Notes under the pieces: generated by a model | Told to the model about the DNA's origin: nothing | The model's database searches: none | The model's input: only the letters and a program-made list of their open reading frames with translations | Translations under genes and position numbers: made by a program | Origin: Butyrivibrio sp. INlla14 | Lineage (GTDB): Bacteria > Bacillota > Clostridia > Lachnospirales > Lachnospiraceae | Direction of reading: 5' to 3' | DNA: 64,000 nt | NCBI RefSeq assembly: GCF_900102515.1 | Contig: NZ_FMVS01000019.1 | Location: 1 to 64,000 of the forward strand | Shown here: piece after piece, positions 51,676 to 60,899 of the stretch | Numbering within the stretch: the first letter of the stretch is position 1 | How the letters are laid out: each line of letters opens with the position of its first letter

Positions 51676-53367
51676 TTAACTTCTCTTACTCTCAAGAGCT
51701 TCATTTCTCATTTCCTGAGCATTTTGCACCACTGCATCAGTAATCTTGTCACCTCCAAGGAGTCTTGCAAGTTCTCCAATGGAAGCCTCTTCAGAAAGGG
51801 CGTAGATATTAGTCACAGTCCTTCCATCTGACAAGCTCTTTTCGATCATAAAGTGCTCATCTGCCATGGCTGCAATCTGCGGAAGATGCGTGATACAAAT
51901 GATCTGGTGCTCCCTCGAAAGCTGCCCAAGCTTTTTGGAAACCTTCCATGCAGTCTTGCCACTAATTCCCGCATCTATCTCATCAAAGATAAGAGTACTA
52001 ATGTCATCCTTGTCGGCAACTACAGTCTTGAGCGCCAGCATTATCCTTGAAAGCTCACCACCGCTTGCAATCTTTTCAAGAGGACGAAGATCCTCCCCTG
52101 GGTTTGTAGATATCATGAACTCTACGCTATCATACCCCTTGGAAGTAACGCTATTTTCATCGCTCTTTATAGAAATCTCAAATCGAACATCCAGGAAATT
52201 CAGATCAATAAGCGCCTCCGTAAGCTTTTTCTCAAGCCCCTTAGAAGCCTTCTTCCTGATATCTGAGATCTTTTTACACAGCAAAAGAACTTTCTCTTCC
52301 TGGGCCTTGAGCTCTGCCTGTAGCTTATTTCTGTGGGCATCAAGATCTGATAAGGTATCGAGCCTTTCCTGTTTCCTTGATAGTTCCAAAAGAACTGCCT
52401 CTATACTGCCACCATACTTGTCCTTGAGGTGGTTGATCACATTTAGCCTGTCCTCAACCGTGTGAAATTCTTCATCATCAAACTCAAGGTCACTAATATA
52501 GCCAGACAGAGAGTGGTTGAAATCAGTCAAAAGATTTTCCACATCCGAAAGCTGGCTTAGAAGATCCTCAAGCTCGCTGTCGTAGGAAGAAACAGATGAC
52601 AGTTCCCTCACAGCTCTTCCGATCATGTCAGATGCGCTCTCCTCGGACTCTCCAGAACCAGTCATAGAAAGAGCTACCCCTGCAGCTTCAGAAATCTTGC
52701 GACTATTTACCATTTTGTGGTATCTAGCTTCAAGCTGCTCATCTTCGCCGGCAACGAGTTCTGCATCAGAAATCTCAGAAACCTCAAATTCAAGAAGTTC
52801 CTGCTCTCTCATCCTGGAATTTTCATCCATGGAAGTTTCATCCAGTTTTTCTCTGATGTCCTCTAGAACACGCAGATTTTCTTTAAGCTGGGCCGGAAGA
52901 TTTTTAAGATCATCCATACAATATTCATCAAGAATCTCCAGATGTTTGTTCTTGTGAAGGAGCTCCTGATGATCATTTTGTCCGTGGATATTTATCAGAA
53001 TATTAGAAATGTCTTTTAACTGTCTTGCAGTGACGTTTTCCCCGCAAACCTTAGATACACTTCTACCCTGCATGAGCTTTCTCTGTATGACTACTGTTCC
53101 ATCCTCATCAGGCTGGATATCCATAGCCTCCAGTAGCTTTCTCTGAGCTTCATTCTCAAGCCCAAAGACAAGCTCTACAAGAGCATATTCCTCCCCGGTT
53201 CTTATAAGGCCTGCATCGGCCTTTCCTCCCAGCGCCAGGTTCACAGAGCCAATGACTACTGATTTACCTGCACCAGTTTCTCCAGTAAGGATATTAAGTC
53301 CTTTGGAGAACTCAATCTCCTGCTCCTTAATTAGAGCAAGATTCTTAACGTGTAAACTGTATAACAT
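51676..53367 (-). CDS. recN: DNA repair protein RecN
   Basis: A 563-residue SMC-like protein. Walker A GETGAGKS is at residues 29-36, a coiled-coil middle is present, and the C-terminal signature FKIASGGELS-type region (KIASGGELSRIMLALKTVV) and Walker B LIFDEIDAGISG are intact. It acts at double-strand breaks with RecA. In many spore-forming clostridia recN is followed by spoIVB and spo0A. Here pcrA-region genes follow instead. Confidence 0.95.
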   Translation of the reverse strand: MLYSLHVKNLALIKEQEIEFSKGLNILTGETGAGKSVVIGSVNLALGGKADAGLIRTGEEYALVELVFGLENEAQRKLLEAMDIQPDEDGTVVIQRKLMQGRSVSKVCGENVTARQLKDISNILINIHGQNDHQELLHKNKHLEILDEYCMDDLKNLPAQLKENLRVLEDIREKLDETSMDENSRMREQELLEFEVSEISDAELVAGEDEQLEARYHKMVNSRKISEAAGVALSMTGSGESEESASDMIGRAVRELSSVSSYDSELEDLLSQLSDVENLLTDFNHSLSGYISDLEFDDEEFHTVEDRLNVINHLKDKYGGSIEAVLLELSRKQERLDTLSDLDAHRNKLQAELKAQEEKVLLLCKKISDIRKKASKGLEKKLTEALIDLNFLDVRFEISIKSDENSVTSKGYDSVEFMISTNPGEDLRPLEKIASGGELSRIMLALKTVVADKDDISTLIFDEIDAGISGKTAWKVSKKLGQLSREHQIICITHLPQIAAMADEHFMIEKSLSDGRTVTNIYALSEEASIGELARLLGGDKITDAVVQNAQEMRNEALESKRS

Positions 53368-53426
53368 ATTTCCTCATCCTTTTTCGAAATGAGAACCCCG
53401 TCTTATTTATAGTAAAAAGAACTAAC

Positions 53427-53876
53427 TCACTCCAGCATTTCACGGAATTTATCCATTACTTCCAGGGCTTCCTCGTTAGTCTTTATAGCTATCATAATAG
53501 TGTCATCTCCCGCTATGCATCCAACAATCTGCGGCATTTCAATAGCATCAATTGCTGCTGCAAGAGCCATTGCCATTCCTGAAACTGTCTTGATAACGAG
53601 AATATTCTGAGCCAGATCCATCTTAACAAATCCGGCCTTTAGTACGCTTACATACTTGTCCTGCATAGCTTCAGGATCTGCAGATGAATAAACATACTTC
53701 TGTCTGCCGTCCTCTGTTACCTGTTTGCTGAGCTTCATCTGCCTGATATCCCTTGAAACAGTGGCCTGAGTAACATCGTAGCCCTCATCCTTAAGAAGAC
53801 TTGCCAGCTGTTCCTGAGTCTCGACTTCATATTTGGCTATAAGCTCAATTATCTTGTCATGTCTGTTTTTTTTCAT
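53427..53876 (-). CDS. argR: Arginine repressor
   Basis: About 149 residues. The N-terminal winged helix (KIIELIAKYEVETQEQLASL, then YDVTQATVSRDIRQM) and the C-terminal oligomerisation/arginine domain (GCIAGDDTIMIAIKTNEEA, with the GDDT arginine-binding motif) are intact. The start at 53876 has GGGG 9 nt upstream; a GTG five codons earlier is less likely. It controls arginine metabolism genes and lies at its conserved clostridial place between nadK and recN. Confidence 0.94.
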   Translation of the reverse strand: MKKNRHDKIIELIAKYEVETQEQLASLLKDEGYDVTQATVSRDIRQMKLSKQVTEDGRQKYVYSSADPEAMQDKYVSVLKAGFVKMDLAQNILVIKTVSGMAMALAAAIDAIEMPQIVGCIAGDDTIMIAIKTNEEALEVMDKFREMLE

Positions 53877-53920
53877 ACAAAAGTACCCCACTCACAATAT
53901 CCAGTAAATCATTACATCAT

Positions 53921-54769
53921 TTATTTATCAAATTTCTTACCAAGAGCCTGCAAAAAGCTTACCTTGTTAAGCTTGACTATCTTGGTTGTCTTATTAGCTC
54001 TTTCTATTTCAATCCTGCTGCCTGTCTGAAGTTCCAGCCTTCCGCTTCCGTCAAAATAAGCAATTGACTTCTGCACAGCTCCACCTCTGCCCTCTCTCAT
54101 GACCACTGTTATCTTGGTCTTATCTGAAAGAACCATACTCCTTGAATTAATAGTATGTGGACAGATAGGAGTAATCAGGATCATATTGGCTGAAGGCTCA
54201 ACGATAGGACCTCCCGCTGACAGGCTGTAACCTGTTGAACCTGTCGGAGTTGAAATTGCAATTCCATCTGCGTGATAATTGCAAAGAAACATATCGTTTA
54301 CATATATGTCAAAGTTGATAATAGAAAACTCTCCAGCTCTGGTAATAATAATGTCATTGAGGGCGTAGTCGTGTTTGTCATCAACAACTCCATAGAGCAT
54401 CATCCTGTCTTCTATATCATAGTCACCTGCAAGGAGCTGACGCAGAGCATCATCAACATTTCCAACCTCTACATCTGCAAGATATCCAAGTGTACCCAAG
54501 TTTACACCAATAAGCGGAACATCAAGGTAAGCTGCGCTTCTTGCTGCCTGCAGCATTGTTCCGTCTCCGCCCAGGACTATGCAGCATTCTGCCTCTTCTG
54601 GTATCACACTTAAAAAATCTCTAGATACTTTGTTATCTGATTCCTGCTTGTCTATGTTTTCTGCTATTACACATTTCTTGCCATGACTTTCAAGGTATTC
54701 CTTGATGTGCATAGTCATTTCAAGATTCTTGTCCTTGTCCTTGTTAGTAACTAAGCAAAAGCAATCCAT
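53921..54769 (-). CDS. nadK: NAD kinase
   Basis: A 282-residue ATP-NAD kinase. It has LGGDGTMLQAARSAAYLDVP (the GGDG motif), GVNLGTLGYLADV, and the second signature AISTPTGSTGYSLSAGGP. It makes NADP+ from NAD+. Its start follows the tlyA stop by 2 nt, so the two genes are translationally linked. Confidence 0.95.
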   Translation of the reverse strand: MDCFCLVTNKDKDKNLEMTMHIKEYLESHGKKCVIAENIDKQESDNKVSRDFLSVIPEEAECCIVLGGDGTMLQAARSAAYLDVPLIGVNLGTLGYLADVEVGNVDDALRQLLAGDYDIEDRMMLYGVVDDKHDYALNDIIITRAGEFSIINFDIYVNDMFLCNYHADGIAISTPTGSTGYSLSAGGPIVEPSANMILITPICPHTINSRSMVLSDKTKITVVMREGRGGAVQKSIAYFDGSGRLELQTGSRIEIERANKTTKIVKLNKVSFLQALGKKFDK

Positions 54770-54771
54770 AA

Positions 54772-55674
54772 TTATTTATCTAAGCTCCCATGCGCTCTTG
54801 CAACAGTTTCTGCAATGAGCTTTTCCATTTCAGGGCTATGTGAAAAGCCATCGCCCTGCTCCTCCACAACTTTAAGTGTCTTCTCTCCCTCAGCCTCAGT
54901 CAGCTCTTTTACCCTGTCATTAGCTTCTGGGTTCTTGCTGATGTGGACCAGATACTCAATATTACCCTCCGGCCCCTTAATAGGCGAATAATCAAGATGA
55001 AGAACATCAAAACCGGCTATATCCACGAAATCAATGATCCTATGGACAACTTCCTCATGAACCTTGGGGTCTCTTACAACTCCCTTTTTACCGACTTTTT
55101 CTTTGCCAGCCTCAAACTGAGGCTTTATAAGGCATACCATCTCGCCTCTGTCTCTAAGAAGCCTTCTTGCTGGCAACAGAATCTTCGTAAGGGAGATAAA
55201 AGATACATCGCAGGAAGCAAAGTCCAGGTCGTCCTGAATGTCGTCCCTTACCATATACCTGAAATTGGTCTTCTCCATGCATACTACGCGGTCATCGCTT
55301 CTAAGCTTCCAGTCCAGCTGGCCATGGCCCACATCCACCGAATACACCTTGGATGCACCATTTTGAAGCATGCAGTCAGTAAATCCGCCTGTAGAAGCTC
55401 CAATATCCATACAAATCTTATTTTCAAGAGAAAAGTCAAAGTTATTGACAGCCTTTTCAAGCTTGAGCCCGCCTCGGCTCACGTAGGGAAGTGTATCTCC
55501 CCTGACTTCAAGGCTTGTTATCTTGGCTTCCTCAAAGGTTGTTCCAGGCTTGTCCTCTCTTTGTCCGTTGACAAAAACTTCTCCGGCCATTATAAGTGTC
55601 TTGGCCTTTTCTCTTGAAGGCGCAAGTCCTCTGTTTACAAGAAGAACATCCAGCCTCTCTTTTTCTTTTGCCAT
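54772..55674 (-). CDS. tlyA: TlyA-family rRNA 2'-O-methyltransferase
   Basis: A 300-residue protein: S4 RNA-binding domain (residues 5-65), then an FtsJ-like methyltransferase with MDIGASTGGFTDCMLQNGAS as SAM motif, VDVGHGQL and DVSFISLTKILLPA. In other bacteria TlyA methylates 16S and 23S rRNA cytidines. The C-terminal 30 residues extend past the usual end. It is located between dxs and nadK, its usual place in clostridia. Confidence 0.92.
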   Translation of the reverse strand: MAKEKERLDVLLVNRGLAPSREKAKTLIMAGEVFVNGQREDKPGTTFEEAKITSLEVRGDTLPYVSRGGLKLEKAVNNFDFSLENKICMDIGASTGGFTDCMLQNGASKVYSVDVGHGQLDWKLRSDDRVVCMEKTNFRYMVRDDIQDDLDFASCDVSFISLTKILLPARRLLRDRGEMVCLIKPQFEAGKEKVGKKGVVRDPKVHEEVVHRIIDFVDIAGFDVLHLDYSPIKGPEGNIEYLVHISKNPEANDRVKELTEAEGEKTLKVVEEQGDGFSHSPEMEKLIAETVARAHGSLDK

Positions 55675-55683
55675 AATCTTTCC

Positions 55684-57537
55684 TTATTTCCTAATTTCTT
55701 CAAGTACACGGTTTGCAACAGACTCAGGGTCCATTGAAAGCTCCTTGTAGAGCTGGTCTACGCTTCCGTGTGTCACAAACTTATCTGGTATTGCAATTGA
55801 TAAGACGGATGCATCAATCCTGTTCTCATCGATATACTTTCTGACTTTCTCTCCATAGCCGCCTGTAGCCACGTTTTCTTCCATTGTTACAAACAACTTG
55901 TGAGTCTTGCTGGCTGCGTGGATATAGTCAGTGTCAATAGGCTTTACAAATCTGGCATTAACAAGTGAACACTTAATGCCATTTTCCTTGAGGATTTCTC
56001 TTGTCTTTTCAGCGATCTTGACCATGCTGCCTACAGCCAAAAGACATACATCCTTCTCTTCATAAATAGGCTCGCACTTGCCCATGACAATAGGAGCTCT
56101 GAACTCCTGAAGCCCTGAATAAGCGTTGCCTCTTGGATATCTGACTGTGATAGGTCCGTCAAAATCCACCGCAAACTTTAGCATATCTGAAAGTTCCCAT
56201 TTATTCTTTGGGGCCATGATATGCATGTTAGGCATAGTCGACATATAGGAAAGATCGAAGATTCCCTGATGGGTTTCTCCATCACTTCCCACAAGTCCTG
56301 CCCTGTCTATAGCAAACACAACTGGAAGATTCTGAAGGCAGACATCTTCTAATATCTGATCATATGCTCTTTGTAAAAAAGATGAATAAACCGCAAACAC
56401 AGGCTTGTACCCGCCTATAGCCATGCCTGCCGCAAAGGTAACAGCGTGTTCCTCTGCTATTCCTGCATCCACAAATCTGTCAGGATACATGTTGCGGAAT
56501 CTCTTAAGTCCCGTACCATCTGCCATAGCAGCTGTGATGGCAACCACCTTGTCATCCCTTGCCCCTAGCTTACACATTACAGTACTGAAAATATCCTGGT
56601 AATTAGCAGTAGTCCTGGGATTTCTGGGAAGCCCGTTCTCTATAAGGAAAGGCTCTGTTCCGTGGAATCTTGCAGGGTGCCTCTCTGCAGGCTCAAAGCC
56701 CTTGCCCTTCTTGGTCATAACGTGGATCATGACAGCTTTTTTGACCTTCTTGGCTTCCTTTATGGTTCTGACAAGAGCCTGGGTATCATGTCCATCAACA
56801 GGTCCCAGATAAGTAATTCCAAGGTTTTCAAAGACCATTCCTGGTATAAAGAGCTGCTTAAAGCTGTTCTTGGCACGTCTGATGCTGTCAACCATCTTGG
56901 GATTGGAATTACGAAGCTGTTCATAAACATCCCACTTAAGGTTAAGGTAGCCTTCTGCAGTACGGACAGAATCAAGGTATCTTCTCATTCCGCCAACGCT
57001 CTCAGAAATAGACATTTCATTGTCGTTGAGGATTATGATGTAGTTGGTCTCAAGCTTGGCTGCGTTGTTGAGAGCTTCATAAGCAAGGCCTCCAGTAAGA
57101 GAGCCATCTCCAATAACAGAAACAACTGTATAATCCTCTCCCTTAAGGTCTCTGGCCTTGACCATTCCAAGACCTGCAGAAATAGAGGTAGAGCTGTGTC
57201 CTGTATCAAAACAGTCGGTGTCTGACTCGCTTCTCTTAGGAAAGCCGCTCATGCCGCCAAACTGGCGCAGGTGGTCGAACTGATCCTTTCTGCCAGTTAA
57301 AAGCTTATGAGTGTAGCACTGATGTCCTACGTCCCAGATTATCTTATCCTCAGGAAGATCAAGTGCAACGTGGAGAGCCATAGTAAGCTCTACAGTTCCA
57401 AGATTAGATGCCAGGTGTCCACCTGTGACAGATAGCTTTTCTATTAAAAATTGTCTTATCTCCTGGGCAAGCTCAGGATATTTCGACTTGGGAATATCCT
57501 TGATGTCCCCGGTTTTATTTATCTGATCAAGAAGCAT
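55684..57537 (-). CDS. dxs: 1-deoxy-D-xylulose-5-phosphate synthase
   Basis: A 617-residue thiamine diphosphate enzyme, first step of the MEP isoprenoid pathway. It has the GHQCYTHKLLTGR region, the ThDP motif GDGSLTGGLAYEALNNAAK, the transketolase pyrimidine domain with IAEEHAVTFAAGMA, and DRAGLVGSDGETHQG. Full length compared with family. It feeds the ispA product encoded just upstream. Confidence 0.96.
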   Translation of the reverse strand: MLLDQINKTGDIKDIPKSKYPELAQEIRQFLIEKLSVTGGHLASNLGTVELTMALHVALDLPEDKIIWDVGHQCYTHKLLTGRKDQFDHLRQFGGMSGFPKRSESDTDCFDTGHSSTSISAGLGMVKARDLKGEDYTVVSVIGDGSLTGGLAYEALNNAAKLETNYIIILNDNEMSISESVGGMRRYLDSVRTAEGYLNLKWDVYEQLRNSNPKMVDSIRRAKNSFKQLFIPGMVFENLGITYLGPVDGHDTQALVRTIKEAKKVKKAVMIHVMTKKGKGFEPAERHPARFHGTEPFLIENGLPRNPRTTANYQDIFSTVMCKLGARDDKVVAITAAMADGTGLKRFRNMYPDRFVDAGIAEEHAVTFAAGMAIGGYKPVFAVYSSFLQRAYDQILEDVCLQNLPVVFAIDRAGLVGSDGETHQGIFDLSYMSTMPNMHIMAPKNKWELSDMLKFAVDFDGPITVRYPRGNAYSGLQEFRAPIVMGKCEPIYEEKDVCLLAVGSMVKIAEKTREILKENGIKCSLVNARFVKPIDTDYIHAASKTHKLFVTMEENVATGGYGEKVRKYIDENRIDASVLSIAIPDKFVTHGSVDQLYKELSMDPESVANRVLEEIRK

Positions 57538-57560
57538 TTCTCCGCTCCCTTCATTTCGTA

Positions 57561-58502
57561 TTACTTTTGTCTATAGATGAGGTAGTTAAAGAGCTGATCA
57601 AGAAAGCTTCCCTTAAATCCAAGCTCCTCTAAAATATTCATAGCCTCATCCGATAGCTCTTTTACCTTGGAAACAGCATTGTCCATTCCATAAAGGCTCA
57701 CATAGGTGCTCTTGCCATTCTTCTCATCGGAGCCGATTGGCTTTCCAAGGACCTCTGCTGTGCTGGTGATATCAAGAATATCATCCTGGATCTGGAAGGC
57801 GATTCCAACGTTGCTGCCAGCCTTCTCAATCTGAGAAACCTGGGCAGAAGTCGCTCCACCAAGGATAGCCCCTATCATAAGACTTGATTCTATCAGGGCT
57901 CCAGTCTTGTTTTCATCTATGTAATGAAGAGTATCCTTCATCTCATCATCTGCTATATCCGTTGCATTCTCGGCGCAGATATCAGCGCACTGACCGCCAA
58001 CCATGCCGTAGATTCCGGCTTTTTCAGTAAGCACCTTAAGTGCTGCCATATACCTGTTTGAAGTTTCGCCGTCAAAAAGAGATAGCTCTTTTCCCTTTAT
58101 AGCACCTAATACCGCGGTTTCATAGGCAAGATTTAAAAGGCCATCCCCTGCAAGGGTAGCCATCCCAGCCCCATATACAGCGTGGGTTGTCTTCCTGCCT
58201 CTTCTGTACTCATCATTATCCATAGCCGGGAGATCATCGTGAACAAGAGAATATGTGTGGATCATCTCCATGGCCGCCATAAATGGCCTAATAACGTCCT
58301 CGCTTGCATTCTCTCCAGCAAAAAGTTTGTAAGCTTCAAGCATCATCATAGGCCTTAGCCTCTTGCCGCCTGCCATAAGACTGTAATTCATAGCCTCGAT
58401 AACAGTTCTTGCGTAGCCTGACTCTTTTGGTAAAAAAGCTTTCAAAACCTCTTCTATACGAGATGCCTTATCCGATAGTCTGTTTTCAAAGTCGCTTCCC
58501 AT
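57561..58502 (-). CDS. ispA: Polyprenyl (geranyl/farnesyl) diphosphate synthase
   Basis: A 313-residue trans-prenyltransferase. The first aspartate-rich motif is VHDDLPAMDNDEYRRGR and the second is IQDDILD. MAGGKRLRPMMMLEAY precedes them, as in FPP synthases. It makes the C15 precursor for undecaprenyl phosphate, the lipid carrier that the polysaccharide operon also needs. Gap to xseB is 5 bp. Confidence 0.94.
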   Translation of the reverse strand: MGSDFENRLSDKASRIEEVLKAFLPKESGYARTVIEAMNYSLMAGGKRLRPMMMLEAYKLFAGENASEDVIRPFMAAMEMIHTYSLVHDDLPAMDNDEYRRGRKTTHAVYGAGMATLAGDGLLNLAYETAVLGAIKGKELSLFDGETSNRYMAALKVLTEKAGIYGMVGGQCADICAENATDIADDEMKDTLHYIDENKTGALIESSLMIGAILGGATSAQVSQIEKAGSNVGIAFQIQDDILDITSTAEVLGKPIGSDEKNGKSTYVSLYGMDNAVSKVKELSDEAMNILEELGFKGSFLDQLFNYLIYRQK

Positions 58503-58507
58503 AGTAC

Positions 58508-58750
58508 TTATTCAAAGTCTGTAAGACTTCCATCCTCCGCAATTTTCTGAACTTTTTTCTCTACTTCCTCTATAGTCTCGTGGGCATATTTAAGAAGTTC
58601 CATGCCTTTCTGGTACTGCTTAAAAGAATCCTCAAGACTGATCTCATCGCTGTCCAGAGCCTGGATCTTTGCCTCTATTTCAGCAAAGGCCTCTTCTACA
58701 GAGAGCTTTTTATCCTGCTGTATTTCTTCTTCCTTTTTCCTTGGTGCCAT
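58508..58750 (-). CDS. xseB: Exodeoxyribonuclease VII small subunit
   Basis: An 80-residue coiled-coil protein with the family core SVEEAFAEIEAKIQALDSDE, then SLEDSFKQYQKGMELL. It forms exonuclease VII with XseA, which degrades single-stranded DNA. The N-terminus is basic and somewhat longer than usual. Confidence 0.93.
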   Translation of the reverse strand: MAPRKKEEEIQQDKKLSVEEAFAEIEAKIQALDSDEISLEDSFKQYQKGMELLKYAHETIEEVEKKVQKIAEDGSLTDFE

Positions 58751-58773
58751 ATCTATCTCCTGTGTCCCTGCAA

Positions 58774-59994
58774 CTAATTGCTCTGGTAGTTCATCTCGGT
58801 TGCCTCTGTAACCTGAGCCTTAATCTTACCATCTGTCACGTATAAAGAAATCTCGTCACCCTTTTTAACTTGGCTGATGCTGCGGATATTGCTGCCATCA
58901 GAGGCTGCCGCATAGGAGTAACCGCCCTTAAGCCTGTCAAGTGGCGATAAGCCTTTTAGTCTTTCAATATCAACCTCAAGCCTGTGCCTGTAACTTAAGA
59001 CTTTCCTGTCCATCAGCCCCTGTAGCTGGTCCTGATACTGATCCATCCTAAGGAGTCTGTCCTTGATCTTACCCATAGGACTTAAAAGACGAAGTGACTC
59101 TTTATACCTTGTCTCCTGCATCTTCAGATCAGAAATCCGCCTGTCCATGGACCTATGAAGGGAATAAGCATAGTCCTGAAGATCCTGCAAGAATCTCTCG
59201 TATTCAAAAACAGCAATCTCTGCCGCCGCAGAAGGTGTAGGTGCTCTTCTGTCCGCAACATAGTCCGCTATTGTAGTATCCGTTTCGTGTCCAACTGCTG
59301 AAATAATTGGAATAGGGCAATCGAAAATGGCCTGAGCCACTATCTCTTCATTGAATGCCCATAAGTCTTCTATAGAACCTCCGCCTCGGCCCACAATGAT
59401 AACGTCTACCTGTTTCTGTGTTAAGGCTTCTATGCCTCTTACTATACTCTCAGGAGCCTCATCACCCTGAACTATAGCGGGATAAAGAACTATCTGGATA
59501 TGTGGATTTCTTCTGGTGGCAACGTTTATGATGTCACGCACCGCTGCTCCCGTAGGGGCTGTAACAACGCCGAGAGTATGTATATATCTGGGGATAGGCT
59601 GTTTGTACTCAGCAGCAAAAAGCCCCATTTCTGACAATCTCTTTTTAAGCTCTTCATAGCGCTCATAAAGAGCACCAGCTCCGTCCAATAAAATTTCCCT
59701 GGCATAGAGCTGATACTTGCCGTCTCTTTCATATACATCTATGGTCCCGGTGATCTTGACCTGCTGGCCTTCCTTCATCTGGAATTTCAGGCCGCCTCTT
59801 TCTCTGTCCCCCCGGAACATAACACAGGCAATAGCGCCTCCGGCATCCTTGAGTGTAAAATAGATATGACCGGAGGAATGATATTTGCAATTGCTCACTT
59901 CTCCCTTAACAGTAATGGACTTTAAAAGAAAGTCCTGAGTGAACATGTTCTTTATGTATGCATTAACCTGTGTGACTGTATATTCACTGCGCAA
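58774..59994 (-). CDS. xseA: Exodeoxyribonuclease VII large subunit
   Basis: A 406-residue catalytic subunit: N-terminal OB-fold (YTVTQVNAYIKNMFTQDFLL; GEVSNCKYHSSGHIYFTLKD), the central nuclease domain with VGRGGGSIEDLWAFNEE and SAVGHETDTTIADYVADRRA, PTPSAAAE, and a coiled-coil C-terminal region. It overlaps nusB by 11 nt. Confidence 0.95.
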   Translation of the reverse strand: MRSEYTVTQVNAYIKNMFTQDFLLKSITVKGEVSNCKYHSSGHIYFTLKDAGGAIACVMFRGDRERGGLKFQMKEGQQVKITGTIDVYERDGKYQLYAREILLDGAGALYERYEELKKRLSEMGLFAAEYKQPIPRYIHTLGVVTAPTGAAVRDIINVATRRNPHIQIVLYPAIVQGDEAPESIVRGIEALTQKQVDVIIVGRGGGSIEDLWAFNEEIVAQAIFDCPIPIISAVGHETDTTIADYVADRRAPTPSAAAEIAVFEYERFLQDLQDYAYSLHRSMDRRISDLKMQETRYKESLRLLSPMGKIKDRLLRMDQYQDQLQGLMDRKVLSYRHRLEVDIERLKGLSPLDRLKGGYSYAAASDGSNIRSISQVKKGDEISLYVTDGKIKAQVTEATEMNYQSN

Positions 59995-60385
59995 ATTTAG
60001 CTAACACTCCATTTACAAATGCTGGTGAACCATCCTGTCCAAACTTCTTGGCAAGTTCAACAGCTTCATTGATAGCAACACCTGTAGGAACTGACTCATC
60101 GTACTGGATCTCGTATACAGCAAGTCTGATGATAGTAAGATCAACCTTGGCCATACGCTTAGTATCCCAGCCTGTTGCCTTCTCATTGATAGCCTTGTCG
60201 ATGTCCTCGAGCTTCTCAGCTATCTTCTCATATTTGTCTCTGATGTAATCAGCGTCTGACTTGGAAAAATCAAGGTCGCCCTCTGTTGTAAAGAGTTCCT
60301 CCTGCTCAGACATTTCTTCCTTGGTGTTAAATTCAACACGAAAGAGCAGCTGGAAAATCTGCTCTCTAAGTTCTGTTCTATTCAT
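59984..60385 (-). CDS. nusB: Transcription antitermination factor NusB
   Basis: A 133-residue all-helical NusB: RTELREQIFQLLFRVEFNT at the start, a longer acidic middle, and IRLAVYEIQYDESVPTGVAI and FVNGVLAKFA at the end. It acts in rRNA antitermination with NusE/S10. It follows the Asp23-family gene and overlaps xseA. Confidence 0.94.
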   Translation of the reverse strand: MNRTELREQIFQLLFRVEFNTKEEMSEQEELFTTEGDLDFSKSDADYIRDKYEKIAEKLEDIDKAINEKATGWDTKRMAKVDLTIIRLAVYEIQYDESVPTGVAINEAVELAKKFGQDGSPAFVNGVLAKFAQ

Positions 60386-60455
60386 ATTTATTATCCATTC
60401 TAAAAAAGTAGTATATCAGTTACTCTTGCGGTTTCTCATCCGCGGCTCTGTGATA

Positions 60456-60809
60456 TCAAGCCTTAGGCATTACGATTCCTGCGATCCTGATATTAACATC
60501 AGTAACCTCAAGGCCTGTCATGTTCTCTATAGTAGTCTTAACACGAGTCTGAGCCTGCTGGCAAGTTGCTGGAATGTTGTAGCCATAAGCCATCATAAGT
60601 GAAAGATCAACCTTGACATCAGATGAACCGATCATGACCTTGGCACCCTTGGATAAGTTCTTGCGGCTTACCTTCTCAAGAGTATCACTTACAAATCCTC
60701 CTGCCATTGCTGAAACGCCGTCAACCTCAAGAGCTGCCAAAGCAGCAATTCTTGCTACAACGTCATCCGCAATCTTAACTGATCCAATCTCTGCTAACTC
60801 TTTACCCAT
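60456..60809 (-). CDS. Asp23/Gls24-family envelope stress protein
   Basis: A 117-residue Asp23-type protein: IADDVVARIAALAALEVDGV, then the KVDLSLMMAYGYNIPATCQQ segment and VTDVNIRIAGI near the end, matching the family throughout. Relatives associate with the membrane in cell-envelope stress. It begins the conserved leftward operon. GAGGAG lies before the ATG. A TATAAT at 60849-60854 (minus strand), preceded by TGG, is a likely -10 of the operon. Confidence 0.9.
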   Translation of the reverse strand: MGKELAEIGSVKIADDVVARIAALAALEVDGVSAMAGGFVSDTLEKVSRKNLSKGAKVMIGSSDVKVDLSLMMAYGYNIPATCQQAQTRVKTTIENMTGLEVTDVNIRIAGIVMPKA

Positions 60810-60899
60810 TTTATCTACTCCTCATTGTTGTGAAGTTTATTCTGAATTATTATACCATATATCAAGCCGTTTGGCATAAATACTGCATAGGCCGTAAAT

